A stretch of 32,716 bases of DNA from Campylobacterota bacterium (GTDB taxonomy: Bacteria > Campylobacterota > Campylobacteria > Campylobacterales > SZUA-545): contig PWVP01000202.1 of NCBI GenBank assembly GCA_003561815.1, positions 1-32,716 on the forward strand, in the 5' to 3' direction. The translations under genes were made by a program, and so were the position numbers. The notes beneath the pieces are model-generated. The model was not told the DNA's origin. It worked only from the letters and a program-made list of their open reading frames with translations, and did not search any database. Positions 1 to 8,434 of this stretch are shown here, one piece after another (within the stretch, counting starts at the first letter, position 1; every line of letters begins with the position of its first letter).

Positions 1-367
1 GCACACGGGTGTTGCCGCTATAGTGCAGCCCCGCCTCGGCGAGCTTCTCATTGACCCGCTCTAAAAGGGCGGGATCGCTCTGCAAGCGATCGTTGGCCTT
101 GGAGAGCACCAGTTGGCAGGTGTTGCACACGGTCATCATCTCGCCGCCGTTTTTCTCGGCGTAGGCGAGGTTTCGGGCGTTAATCACCAGCGCCAAAAAG
201 TCATCAAAGTCCTGCAGGTGGGTGGCGCCACAACAGGTGGCCTCTTTAAGCTCGACCACCTCCATACCGAGCTTTTCGATCACCGCCTCCAGTGAGACGC
301 GCAGCTCCGGTGTGGCGCCATCGGGGGTGCAGCCCATAAAGAGTGCGTATTTTTGTGTGCTCATCAT
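1..367 (-). CDS. sdhE: Succinate dehydrogenase / methylmenaquinol:fumarate reductase subunit E-like (CCG domain, HdrB-like), C-terminus beyond window
   Basis: Manual minus-strand translation MMSTQKYALFMGCTPDGATPELRVSLEAVIEKLGMEVVELKEATCCGATHLQDFDDFLALVINARNLAYAEKNGGEMMTVCNTCQLVLSKAND..., with CCG-type cysteine motifs (TCCGA, CNTC); AAGGGG SD just upstream; directly after sdhB. Start could be 364 or 367. Confidence 0.85.
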   Translation of the reverse strand, partial: MMSTQKYALFMGCTPDGATPELRVSLEAVIEKLGMEVVELKEATCCGATHLQDFDDFLALVINARNLAYAEKNGGEMMTVCNTCQLVLSKANDRLQSDPALLERVNEKLAEAGLHYSGNTRV

Positions 368-373
368 GGCCCC

Positions 374-1351
374 TTAAAACTTATTTTTTGAGGCGGACTG
401 GATGAGTGTCTTCACCTCACTGTGGTTGTGGCTTTTGTGTACACGCCCTGGCAGCGGCAGCTTGCCCCGGCGCAGCATTGCAAAGGCTTCACGCATATGG
501 CGAAGCGCCCCCAGGCTCCCCTCGGAGTAGCGGACATTCTCCGCCTCATCGAGCGGGCCGTGTTTTTCGATGCTGCGCTTAAAGACCACCGCATGGCGGG
601 TGGCGACATTGCGTTTATGTACCCCCGCTTCGAAGGTTTGATTGTGCAGCGCAAAGATCTTGCTCAGCGGCTCTACACCCTTTGGGCAGGTTTCGCTACA
701 CTCCACACACTTTACGCAGTCCCAGATGCCGCTTCCGGGTTCATTAACCGCCCGCAGACGATTAGCGTGGGACTTATCGCGCACATCGGTGCTAAAGCGG
801 TAGGCCAGCGCCAGCGCCGCCGGTCCGAGATAGGCCTCATTCACCGCTGCGGCCGGGCAGCTATAAAAGCACGATCCGCACTGGATGCAGTGATCCGCCT
901 CATCGATCTGCTCCGCGTAGTTCGGTTCGATGAGGTGCTCCTTTTGGGGTTTCTCCTCAACGGGCCCCTCCAGCCAGGGGGTCACCGCGCGGTAGCTCTC
1001 CCAGAAGCGGCTTTTGTCGATAATGAGATCTTTATAGGCCAGCCGGGTATCCTGCGGCTCAATCACCATCTCCTCGCCGTAGAGTTCGGCAAGCTGCCAC
1101 ACATTCTCCTTACAGGCGACGATGGCGCGGCCGTTGACCTTGATGCCGCAGCTGCCGCAGATGCCGTGACGGCAGCTTCGTCGGTAGCTCAGGGTCGGAT
1201 CCTGCTCCCACTTGATGCGGTTGAGCACATCGAGCATCACCTCCTCTTTGGAGACCGTCAGGTCGTAGCGCTTGTAGGCGGGAAGGTAGTCGCTCTGGGC
1301 GTTAAATCGAAAGACCCGGAAGGTCATCTCTCGTTTTTCATACATGGCCAC
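374..1351 (-). CDS. sdhB: Succinate dehydrogenase/fumarate reductase iron-sulfur subunit
   Basis: [2Fe-2S] motif SCRHGICGSCGIKVNG plus two ferredoxin motifs CIQCGSCFYSCP and CVKCVECSETCPKGV. Confidence 0.95.
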   Translation of the reverse strand: MAMYEKREMTFRVFRFNAQSDYLPAYKRYDLTVSKEEVMLDVLNRIKWEQDPTLSYRRSCRHGICGSCGIKVNGRAIVACKENVWQLAELYGEEMVIEPQDTRLAYKDLIIDKSRFWESYRAVTPWLEGPVEEKPQKEHLIEPNYAEQIDEADHCIQCGSCFYSCPAAAVNEAYLGPAALALAYRFSTDVRDKSHANRLRAVNEPGSGIWDCVKCVECSETCPKGVEPLSKIFALHNQTFEAGVHKRNVATRHAVVFKRSIEKHGPLDEAENVRYSEGSLGALRHMREAFAMLRRGKLPLPGRVHKSHNHSEVKTLIQSASKNKF

Positions 1352-1353
1352 TC

Positions 1354-3075
1354 CTAGTAGGTGCGCGCCTGGGGCGTATGCCGCCCCAGCGTGACAGGTG
1401 TATACTCCAGCGCAATTTTCCCTGACGGGTCCATTGTGCCAAAGGTGTGCTGCAAGAAGCGCTCGTCGTTGCGCTCGGGGAAATCCTCCCGGTAGTGCGC
1501 CCCGCGCGACTCTTCGCGGGCCAGTGCCCCCTCGACGATAAAGGCGCTAAAGTCGAGCATGTGCCCAAGCTCAAGCGCCTCTTGCAGATCGGTGTTGTAG
1601 AGTTTGGACTTATCCCCCACGCGCATCTGGCTAAAGCGATCGCGTAGGGTGGCAAGATACGCTTTCTGCTCCAGAAGCGACGCGCGGGTGCGGAAGACAC
1701 CGGCGTTTCGGGTCATGCTCTGCTGCAGATCGGTTCGGATGGCGTGGACGGTATCGGGGCCGTTGTTGCGAAGCAGAGCGCTCACCTCGCCGCTGAGGCG
1801 ATCCGATTCGGTACCGATCGCCTCACGAAGCTCCAGCTGCCCGATATCCTGGACAATCGCCTCGCCCGCACGGCGGCCAAAGAAGATCGCCTCCAGCAGG
1901 CTGTTGGCCCCCAGGCGGTTGGCACCGTGGATGCTGACACAGGCACACTCCCCGGCGGCATAGAGCCCGGAGACTTTGCGCTCGGCACCACTGCGCACCC
2001 GCCCGTCGATATCGGTCGGGATGCCCCCCATGCTGTAGTGGGCGGTGGCGCGGATCAGGATCCGCTCTTTGGCCATATCGCGCCCTAAAAAGGTGATGGC
2101 CAGATCGCGCAGCTCGGGCAGGCGGGTTTCGATAATCTCCTCGGGCAGGTGGGTCAGATCCAGCCAGACCGAGTCTTTATTCGGCCCCACGCCGCGCCCT
2201 TCGAGGATCTCCTTTTCGATCGCACGGCTGACCACATCGCGCGGAGCGAGCTCCATCTTGCTGGGCGCATACTTCTCCATAAAGCGCTCATTTTCGCTGT
2301 TATAGAGGTGGCCGCCCTCGCCCCGGGCCGCTTCTGAGATGAGAATACCGCTACCGGCCAGTCCGGTGGGGTGAAACTGCACAAACTCCATATCCTCCAG
2401 CGGCAGACCGTGGCGCGCCAGAATCGAGAGGCCGTCGCCGGTGTTGGCGTGGGCGTTGGAGTTGATCCCAAAGGCGCGGGCGTAGCCACCGGTGGCAAAC
2501 ATCACCGCTTTGGCGTTAAAGATGGCAAACTCCGTCTCTTTAAGGGAGTAGGCGACCACACCGTAGGCTTGATCGCTGCTTTTATCGTAGAGCAGATCGC
2601 CCACATACCACTCATCAAGAAACTGCACCCCCGCACGGTGGGCCTGTTCGTAGATGGTCTGCAGACAGGTGAGTCCGGTGCGATCTTTGGCGTAGCAGGC
2701 GCGCGGGTGGCTCTGGCCCCCGAAGGGGCGCTGGGCGATCGTGCCATCGTCGTTGCGCGAGAAGACCGCCCCCATGTGCTCGAGCCAGCGGATGGTCTGG
2801 GGCGCTTCGCGGGTCATCAGCTCGATCGCATCCTGATCACCCAGGTAGTCACTGCCTTTAACGGTGTCAAACTCGTGGCTGGCGGTGTCCGATTCGCTTA
2901 AAGCGGCATTGATACCGCCCTGGGCGGCACCGGAGTGGCTGCGAAGGGGGTGGAGCTTGGTCAGAACGACGGTTTTTAGCCCCGCCTCCTGAGCCGTTTT
3001 AGCAGCGGCGCAGCCTGCCAGACCGGCACCGACAATCACCACATCAAACTTGTGTACGGGTGTTCCCATGGGCAA
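1354..3075 (-). CDS. sdhA: Succinate dehydrogenase/fumarate reductase flavoprotein subunit
   Basis: FAD-binding [29 protein letters not shown] (histidine for covalent FAD), [32 protein letters not shown]. Confidence 0.95.
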   Translation of the reverse strand: MPMGTPVHKFDVVIVGAGLAGCAAAKTAQEAGLKTVVLTKLHPLRSHSGAAQGGINAALSESDTASHEFDTVKGSDYLGDQDAIELMTREAPQTIRWLEHMGAVFSRNDDGTIAQRPFGGQSHPRACYAKDRTGLTCLQTIYEQAHRAGVQFLDEWYVGDLLYDKSSDQAYGVVAYSLKETEFAIFNAKAVMFATGGYARAFGINSNAHANTGDGLSILARHGLPLEDMEFVQFHPTGLAGSGILISEAARGEGGHLYNSENERFMEKYAPSKMELAPRDVVSRAIEKEILEGRGVGPNKDSVWLDLTHLPEEIIETRLPELRDLAITFLGRDMAKERILIRATAHYSMGGIPTDIDGRVRSGAERKVSGLYAAGECACVSIHGANRLGANSLLEAIFFGRRAGEAIVQDIGQLELREAIGTESDRLSGEVSALLRNNGPDTVHAIRTDLQQSMTRNAGVFRTRASLLEQKAYLATLRDRFSQMRVGDKSKLYNTDLQEALELGHMLDFSAFIVEGALAREESRGAHYREDFPERNDERFLQHTFGTMDPSGKIALEYTPVTLGRHTPQARTY

Positions 3076-3100
3076 GGTCCCTTAGGTGTGAGATAAAGCG

Positions 3101-3106
3101 ATTGTA
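3101..3106 (-). promoter_or_regulatory. Candidate -10 element (TACAAT) for the sdhABE transcript
   Basis: Minus strand GCGGTACAATCGC about 26 nt upstream of sdhA; no convincing -35 seen. Confidence 0.35.
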
Positions 3107-3131
3107 CCGCAGGTTGAATTTAAGGGGTTTG

Positions 3132-3156
3132 AAAGCAGGGGCTGGCGCCCCTGTTT
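3132..3156 (-). terminator. Candidate (possibly bidirectional) terminator hairpin between the SdhB-like paralog and sdhA
   Basis: CAGGGGC-TGGC-GCCCCTG perfect 7-bp stem (3136-3153) flanked by AAA/TTT; the T-tract is short. Confidence 0.5.
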
Positions 3157-3219
3157 GTGTGTATAAAAGTAACTAATCAGCCAGAAGCGGCAGCTGTAGT
3201 GTTACTGGTAGTAACAAAT

Positions 3220-4248
3220 CTAGGCAGCCGCCTGTTGGGTGGCTTCGAGGGAGAGTACCTCCAGATCCAGAGGCTGTCCGGCTGCGCGGGTGATGGCCCG
3301 CTTCTGGGTGATGAGGAAGTCGGCACTCTCTTTATGCGCACAGCAGAGTAGCTCCGCGCCCGCATCCATAGCCGCGCGCATCACGCTCGCCGCCATCGCA
3401 AAGGCGACCTCGGGGTTGAGATCGGCCAGGTGGCTACCGGTGGGGGCAAAGGGGTGCTCGCCCACCACCCGCGCACCCGCCTGTGACAAAGCCGCACTAT
3501 AGAGGGTGGCATCAGCCGCCGTGCCGAAGGGGCCGCCATCGAGGCAGAGGGCGACGCGCCGATCGCTAAAGCGCTCAAGACCCTCGGCCTGCAAGGGGGT
3601 GTAGCCACACGCCATCGGTGCCCCTTTAGGCCGCCAATCGCTCGCGGCCAGCTGCAGCCTCTCGATCGCCGCATCGATCGGCTCATACCCCTCCAGGAGT
3701 GTGCCGCGCACGCCGCAGTAGTACCAGACGCCCCCTTCCGGGCAGGCGATGGTCTTTAGGATCCGATCGCGCGCCTGTGGGTGGCGCTCAAGCAGCGCCT
3801 CGGCCACCATAAAAAAGGCCTCCCCCTGATAGTGGGGATTAAAGCGGCGCACGGGGGAGCTGTAGTAGGCGATCAGATGCTGGTGATAGAGGTCGCGATC
3901 GCTTTGGGTGATGAGATCGGGCAGCAGAGCCAGTGGCCGCTCAAAGTCGCGCGTATCGATCAGCAGATCCTGTGTGGCCAGCCGGGTATCAAGCAGCTCG
4001 ATCACCAGATCGGTGCCCATCTGCTGGACGATTTTCTCCAGAGGCGTTGTGAGCGTAAGCCCTGTGCCGTTTACCCGAACGCCCGGTACGCAAGCCAGAT
4101 CGCACAAGAAGAGCGGGTTGCTGTTCTGGTGGTCGATGAGCAGATCTAAAAGAGTCTGCCCGCTTTGGGGGCGATAGTGAAAGGGGGGGTAGGCGGGTAG
4201 ATAGTCACGCTCTTTGTTAAATCGAAACAGACGCACTTCCAGCTTCAC
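3220..4248 (-). CDS. SdhB-like N-terminal domain fused to an HdrB/SdhE-like C-terminal domain, degenerate cysteine motifs (possibly the DUF5644-type family)
   Basis: VRLFRFNKERDYLPAYPPF...IELLDTRLATQDLLIDTRDFE aligns by eye with SdhB FRVFRFNAQSDYLPAYKRY...IEPQDTRLAYKDLIIDKSRFWE from the same window; the 2Fe-2S Cys set is not intact and no 4Fe-4S ferredoxin motifs are present. Confidence 0.75.
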   Translation of the reverse strand: MKLEVRLFRFNKERDYLPAYPPFHYRPQSGQTLLDLLIDHQNSNPLFLCDLACVPGVRVNGTGLTLTTPLEKIVQQMGTDLVIELLDTRLATQDLLIDTRDFERPLALLPDLITQSDRDLYHQHLIAYYSSPVRRFNPHYQGEAFFMVAEALLERHPQARDRILKTIACPEGGVWYYCGVRGTLLEGYEPIDAAIERLQLAASDWRPKGAPMACGYTPLQAEGLERFSDRRVALCLDGGPFGTAADATLYSAALSQAGARVVGEHPFAPTGSHLADLNPEVAFAMAASVMRAAMDAGAELLCCAHKESADFLITQKRAITRAAGQPLDLEVLSLEATQQAAA

Positions 4249-4305
4249 GGCGGCTCCTTGGATAGGGTTGCGGCCATTATATAAGAGCGAAACTTTGAGC
4301 GCCCC

Positions 4306-5160
4306 TTAGGCGATCTCGGCTAGAAGCCTGCTAGCGCCAATCAGATTGGCCTCATCACCTAGCGTGCTTAGACACACCTCTGCGTGGCTGGCGGGCCCAA
4401 AAGCCCCTTGGGTAGCCTCTTGAGCAGTGGCCAGCAGCCAAGGGTTGTGCGCGATCACGCCACCACCGAGCACCACCCTATCGGGGTTAAAGAGTGGAAG
4501 CAGGGTGGCAATCGCGTGCTTAAGCCCGCGCTCAAAGCGCTTGCAGATCGCCTCTGCCTGGGGGGTGTGCTGCGCTTTTAGTTCTGAAAGGGGCGCTGGC
4601 TTTAATCCCAGGGCGGCACACCAGCACTCAACACCGCTTCCCGATGCGGCAAGCTCCAGACAGCTCTCGCCACCGCATCCGCAGCGAAAGGGGGCGGGCT
4701 CGAAGGGGATATGCCCGATCTCGCCTGCCTGGTTGCCGCTGCCGCAAATGAGCTGCCCCTTCTCAATCAGTGCGCCGCCAAAGCCGGTGCCGATGTAGAG
4801 CACCGCTAGCGCCTGCGCATCTGGATAACACGCCGCCTCGGCCCGGGCTGCGCACTTGAGGTCGTTGTCAATCGCGGCTAGAAGGCCAAAGTTCTCCTCA
4901 AACCACGCCGGTATCGATCGCCCCTGGAGTTCACCGGTGTCGATATTGGGTGCTGAGCAGATGGCGCCGTTTTGGATCTGTCCGGCGAAGCTGATAGCGA
5001 CCCCTTTTAGGGCGGGGTGGCGCTCAAGGCTCTCGGCGGTGAGCCGGTAGAGGGTGGCAGCAAGATCGCGACTGGGGTGGCGGTCAAGATGGTGCGCGCA
5101 CCCCTTTTGGATCACCGCCCGCCGGATATGGGTGCCGCCGATATCGAAGGCTAGCACCAA
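4306..5160 (-). CDS. ROK-family sugar kinase (probable glucokinase)
   Basis: N-terminal VLAFDIGGTHIRRAVI phosphate-binding motif, GTGFGGALI, ROK zinc motif FRCGCGGESCLELAASG. Confidence 0.9.
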   Translation of the reverse strand: MVLAFDIGGTHIRRAVIQKGCAHHLDRHPSRDLAATLYRLTAESLERHPALKGVAISFAGQIQNGAICSAPNIDTGELQGRSIPAWFEENFGLLAAIDNDLKCAARAEAACYPDAQALAVLYIGTGFGGALIEKGQLICGSGNQAGEIGHIPFEPAPFRCGCGGESCLELAASGSGVECWCAALGLKPAPLSELKAQHTPQAEAICKRFERGLKHAIATLLPLFNPDRVVLGGGVIAHNPWLLATAQEATQGAFGPASHAEVCLSTLGDEANLIGASRLLAEIA

Positions 5161-6734
5161 AGCGTAAACTCCTCCCCCTCAAAGAGCGAGTGGCGCTGCT
5201 CCAGCCAGTTTAAGAACCCCTCATCGATCGTCTCCTCTTTGAGCATCTGCTCCAGGCGCAAAAAGTGGCTGATGTGCTCTTTGGTCCGTTTGGTGGCGTA
5301 GTGGGTGGCGGTGGCGGGGGTGATGAGAAAGGCCCAGTCGCTCGATTGGGCCAGCAGAAGCTCCCGGCTCATCTGGTTTAAAAGGCGTCGCTTGGGGCCA
5401 TCGGGCTCGTTTTGGTGGTGGCAGGCGAGTGCGCTGAGCCGATCGGCCATGCGGTGCAGGTGGCGGTAGATCCAGTCGTTGTCGCGGTTGAGCCACACCT
5501 CGTAGTAGCCGTTTTTGCCCCAGCTGGAGGGGGAGGGGTGGATCATCTGGTTGGTCGGATAGCGCTCCAGATAGCCAGCAGGGGTGATCGCCTCCAGGTG
5601 CGGACTCTGGCTGAGGGCGCGAAAGAGGTGGTAGAGAAACTCCGGCCCCTCAAACCACCAGTGGCCAAAGAGCTCCGCATCATAAGGCGAGGTGATCAGC
5701 GGTGGCCGATCCATGTAGTGGCTTAGATGCTCCACCTGCTTTTCGCGGTTGAAGATAAAGTTGTAGGCGTGCTCCTGCGCCCTTGAAAGGGCGGTAGCGG
5801 GGTTGTAGACCGCTTTATCCTCCCCCTCGCCGGTGATACGGTGGTACTTTAGGCCGGTAAAGACACGGGTGCCATCGGGGCAGATGTAGGGCGCGATATA
5901 CGCCATCTCCCGCTCGTAGCCGATGTCGCGGTAGAAGTCGCGGTAGTCAAAGTCGCCGGGGTAGCCCACGATAGAGCTCCACACCTGACGACTGCTCTCC
6001 GGATCGCGCGCAAAGGCGGCCACCCCTTTAGGGGTAAAGATCGGTGCATAGAGCCCAAAGCGGGGCGTGGGGCGTCCGTAGGCCAGGGCGTGTGATTCGA
6101 GGAAGAAGAACTCAATACCCACATCACTAAGCGCCTCATCGAGCCCCTCATAGTAGGCGCACTCGGGCAGCCAGATTCCTCTGGGCGGCACACCGAAGTG
6201 CTTTTTGTGGGTGCGCACCGCAATCTCAAGCTGCACCTGGATGCTTTTGGGGTTGACCGAGAGCAGCGGCAAAAAGCCGTGGGTCGCACCACAGGTGAGA
6301 ATCTCCAGATGTCCGCTTCTGTGCAGCGCGCGGTAGCCATCGAGCACTGAGCAGTTCAGCTCCTGTTCAAAAAACCGCTTGAGCTGCCCAAGCCGCTCTT
6401 GATAGAAGCGGGCGACGGTGTGCAGCTCCCTGTTTTCAGCCAGCCGCTCGCACTCCTTATCGGCCAGCTCGATGAGTTTGTTCAGGTGGCGATCGAACTT
6501 CTCCATCAGGTGGGTGTCCGAAAGCATCTCGCAGAGCGTAGGGGTGAGTGAGACGCTCAGGCAGAAGGGGGTTCCTTCGCGCTTAAGGGCGTTGAGGTTA
6601 ATCAAAAGGGGTAGGTAGCTCTCTAAAATCGCCTCAAAGAGCCAGTGCTCCTCTAAAAAGTAGTCGTGCTCGGGGTGCTTCACGAAGGGCAGGTGGGAGT
6701 GGAGCACCAGCGAGAGATAGCCTTTAGGTTGCAC
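5151..6734 (-). CDS. GH57 1,4-alpha-glucan branching enzyme-like (TK1436/DUF1957 type)
   Basis: LVLHSHLPFVKHPEHDYFLEEHWLFEAI N-terminus, GIWLPECAYYEGLDEAL (nucleophile Glu), ITSPYDAELFGHWWFEGPEFL (acid/base Asp). Confidence 0.9.
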   Translation of the reverse strand: MQPKGYLSLVLHSHLPFVKHPEHDYFLEEHWLFEAILESYLPLLINLNALKREGTPFCLSVSLTPTLCEMLSDTHLMEKFDRHLNKLIELADKECERLAENRELHTVARFYQERLGQLKRFFEQELNCSVLDGYRALHRSGHLEILTCGATHGFLPLLSVNPKSIQVQLEIAVRTHKKHFGVPPRGIWLPECAYYEGLDEALSDVGIEFFFLESHALAYGRPTPRFGLYAPIFTPKGVAAFARDPESSRQVWSSIVGYPGDFDYRDFYRDIGYEREMAYIAPYICPDGTRVFTGLKYHRITGEGEDKAVYNPATALSRAQEHAYNFIFNREKQVEHLSHYMDRPPLITSPYDAELFGHWWFEGPEFLYHLFRALSQSPHLEAITPAGYLERYPTNQMIHPSPSSWGKNGYYEVWLNRDNDWIYRHLHRMADRLSALACHHQNEPDGPKRRLLNQMSRELLLAQSSDWAFLITPATATHYATKRTKEHISHFLRLEQMLKEETIDEGFLNWLEQRHSLFEGEEFTLWC

Positions 6735-7399
6735 TACTTCTCCCGCTTTTTATGCAGCGCTTCACTGCTGAAGTGATCCGGGCTGCCGTGATCGCTCGAG
6801 GGGTTGCTCAGCCCCAATCGAGCGGCGCGCATCTGCTGTTGTTGACGATCGAGACTCTGATCGAGACTGCTGGGCGCTCCCAGGCTCTCTGGTGGGGGCC
6901 CTTGCTGCTCCTTCTGGGTTCGGGTGAGCCCCTCCTGGCCTTTGGTGATCCAGATCTCCCACGGGCTGCTGTGGGTGGTGCCTGAGGGGGTGGTGATGAT
7001 GGCGGACTCCAGCAGAACGCACCGCTTGCCCTCCTGGGTGCCAATCAGCCGTGCCTGGAGCTTTTGGAAGTTGAGATCGTGGTAGGTGTAGGTGCTGCCG
7101 CTTAAGTGGCTGATCTCAACCGCCTCAATCACCCGCTCACCGGGCTCTGGCAGCAGAAGCTCCAGTTGCAGATGCACAGAGCTATCATTAAAGTGGCGGC
7201 GGATCTCGTCGCGCTCGATGTGCCAGTAAAGGTGCTGGGTGCGGGGATTCACCGGCAGTAGGACCAGCCGGTTTTGGTTGTAGCTCTCCGGTAGCGCGAT
7301 CTGATCGCCGGCGATATCGGGGGCCGGTTCGTGGGGGGTCAGCCCCTCATCGGAGGAGCCGCCGGGCTCTTGTTGGGGTATGAGCGGATCGTAAGGCAT
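6734..7399 (-). CDS. DUF4912 domain-containing protein
   Basis: LPESYNQNRLVLLPVNPRTQHLYWHIERDEIRRHF and PSGTTHSSPWEIWI resemble DUF4912 proteins; lies inside the GH57 operon. Confidence 0.75.
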   Translation of the reverse strand: MPYDPLIPQQEPGGSSDEGLTPHEPAPDIAGDQIALPESYNQNRLVLLPVNPRTQHLYWHIERDEIRRHFNDSSVHLQLELLLPEPGERVIEAVEISHLSGSTYTYHDLNFQKLQARLIGTQEGKRCVLLESAIITTPSGTTHSSPWEIWITKGQEGLTRTQKEQQGPPPESLGAPSSLDQSLDRQQQQMRAARLGLSNPSSDHGSPDHFSSEALHKKREK

Positions 7400-7402
7400 C
7401 GC

Positions 7403-8434
7403 TTATCCTTTCTCCGGGGGTGCCGGAAGTTCGCGCAAGAAGTGTGCATACTCTTCAGGCGGTGTGGGGTTAATATAACAACCACTGGAGAGCTCAAACC
7501 CATCACGCGCCTCAAAGCGGGGCACGATCGCCACATGCCAGTGGAAAAAGTGCTCGAGGTGGTGAAAGTAGTTTGGCTTCGGATGGGGCCGTTTGGGTGG
7601 GGCGCTGACGAGGGTGAGGTTGAGATCGGGATCCTCAAGTGCCAGAGCCAGACGGCCGAGAATCCACTCGCTCGCCTCGGCCAGATCACCTAGCGCGTCG
7701 CTGCTAAGCTGTTCAAAGTGGCTCTCATGGCTCAAAGGCACAATCCACACCTCAAACTCAAAGCGGGGGGCAAAGGGGGCAAAAACCAGAAAGTGGCGGT
7801 TGCGATAGAGGATGCGGCTCTGATCGGCCTCTTCGCTCTCGAGCATGTCGCACACCAGGCACCGCTCATGGTGGTTATAGTGGCGCCTGGAGGCGTCGAT
7901 AATCCGCTCGGTCGCCGGGGGGATAAAGGGGAGCGCGACAATCTGCGAGTGGCTGTGCGGGATGGTGTTGCCCGCCTTCATCCCCTGATTTTTAAAGGCG
8001 TGGATGTGGGCGATCCGTCCATCTTTGCTCAGCGCTTCGATCCGATCGCGAAAGCTCTGATAGAGCGCGCGCAGATTTTTTTGGTCGAAGTGGCAGAGGT
8101 GGGTGGTCGCTTTGGGGTGATCGATCACCATCTCATGGGCCCCAAACCCGCCAATAATGGAGTAAAACCCCCGCTTGGCCCGCTTAAGGGGCGCCTCTAG
8201 TTTTAGTAGCGGAAAACGGTTGGCAAAGACGCGCGTGAGCCAGGAGGCGGTGATGCGGGGATTTTCGCGAACGGCGTAGATCTCAGGCGGTGTGCGCTGC
8301 TCCTGGCCGTGGATAAAGGGATCGTTAATCGCCGCCGGTGGTGGAGAGCCGGGCGAAAAGGCGGGGCGCTTGGCCCGGTTGGGGGCGATAATCACCCAGG
8401 TGTCATAGAGCATCTGGTGGCGAAACTCGTTCAT
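7403..8434 (-). CDS. GalT-like nucleotidyltransferase (HIT superfamily; galactose-1-phosphate uridylyltransferase or ADP-glucose phosphorylase-like)
   Basis: RHQMLYDTWVIIAPNRAKRP N-terminus; active-site NTIPHSHSQIVALP; C-terminal HIT-like region FAPFAPRFEFEVWIVPLSHESHF and NYFHHLEHFFHWHVAIVPR. Confidence 0.85.
   Translation of the reverse strand: MNEFRHQMLYDTWVIIAPNRAKRPAFSPGSPPPAAINDPFIHGQEQRTPPEIYAVRENPRITASWLTRVFANRFPLLKLEAPLKRAKRGFYSIIGGFGAHEMVIDHPKATTHLCHFDQKNLRALYQSFRDRIEALSKDGRIAHIHAFKNQGMKAGNTIPHSHSQIVALPFIPPATERIIDASRRHYNHHERCLVCDMLESEEADQSRILYRNRHFLVFAPFAPRFEFEVWIVPLSHESHFEQLSSDALGDLAEASEWILGRLALALEDPDLNLTLVSAPPKRPHPKPNYFHHLEHFFHWHVAIVPRFEARDGFELSSGCYINPTPPEEYAHFLRELPAPPEKG

Noticed and set aside
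422-1357. 311-aa plus-strand ORF antisense to sdhB
   Set aside because: Antisense shadow of sdhB; no recognisable motifs.
3168-3215. AGTAAC/GTTACT small inverted repeats (e.g. GTTACT-GGT-AGTAAC at 3201-3215)
   Set aside because: Short AT-rich stem next to the stop codon of the SdhB-like gene; no T-tract or conserved context to support function.
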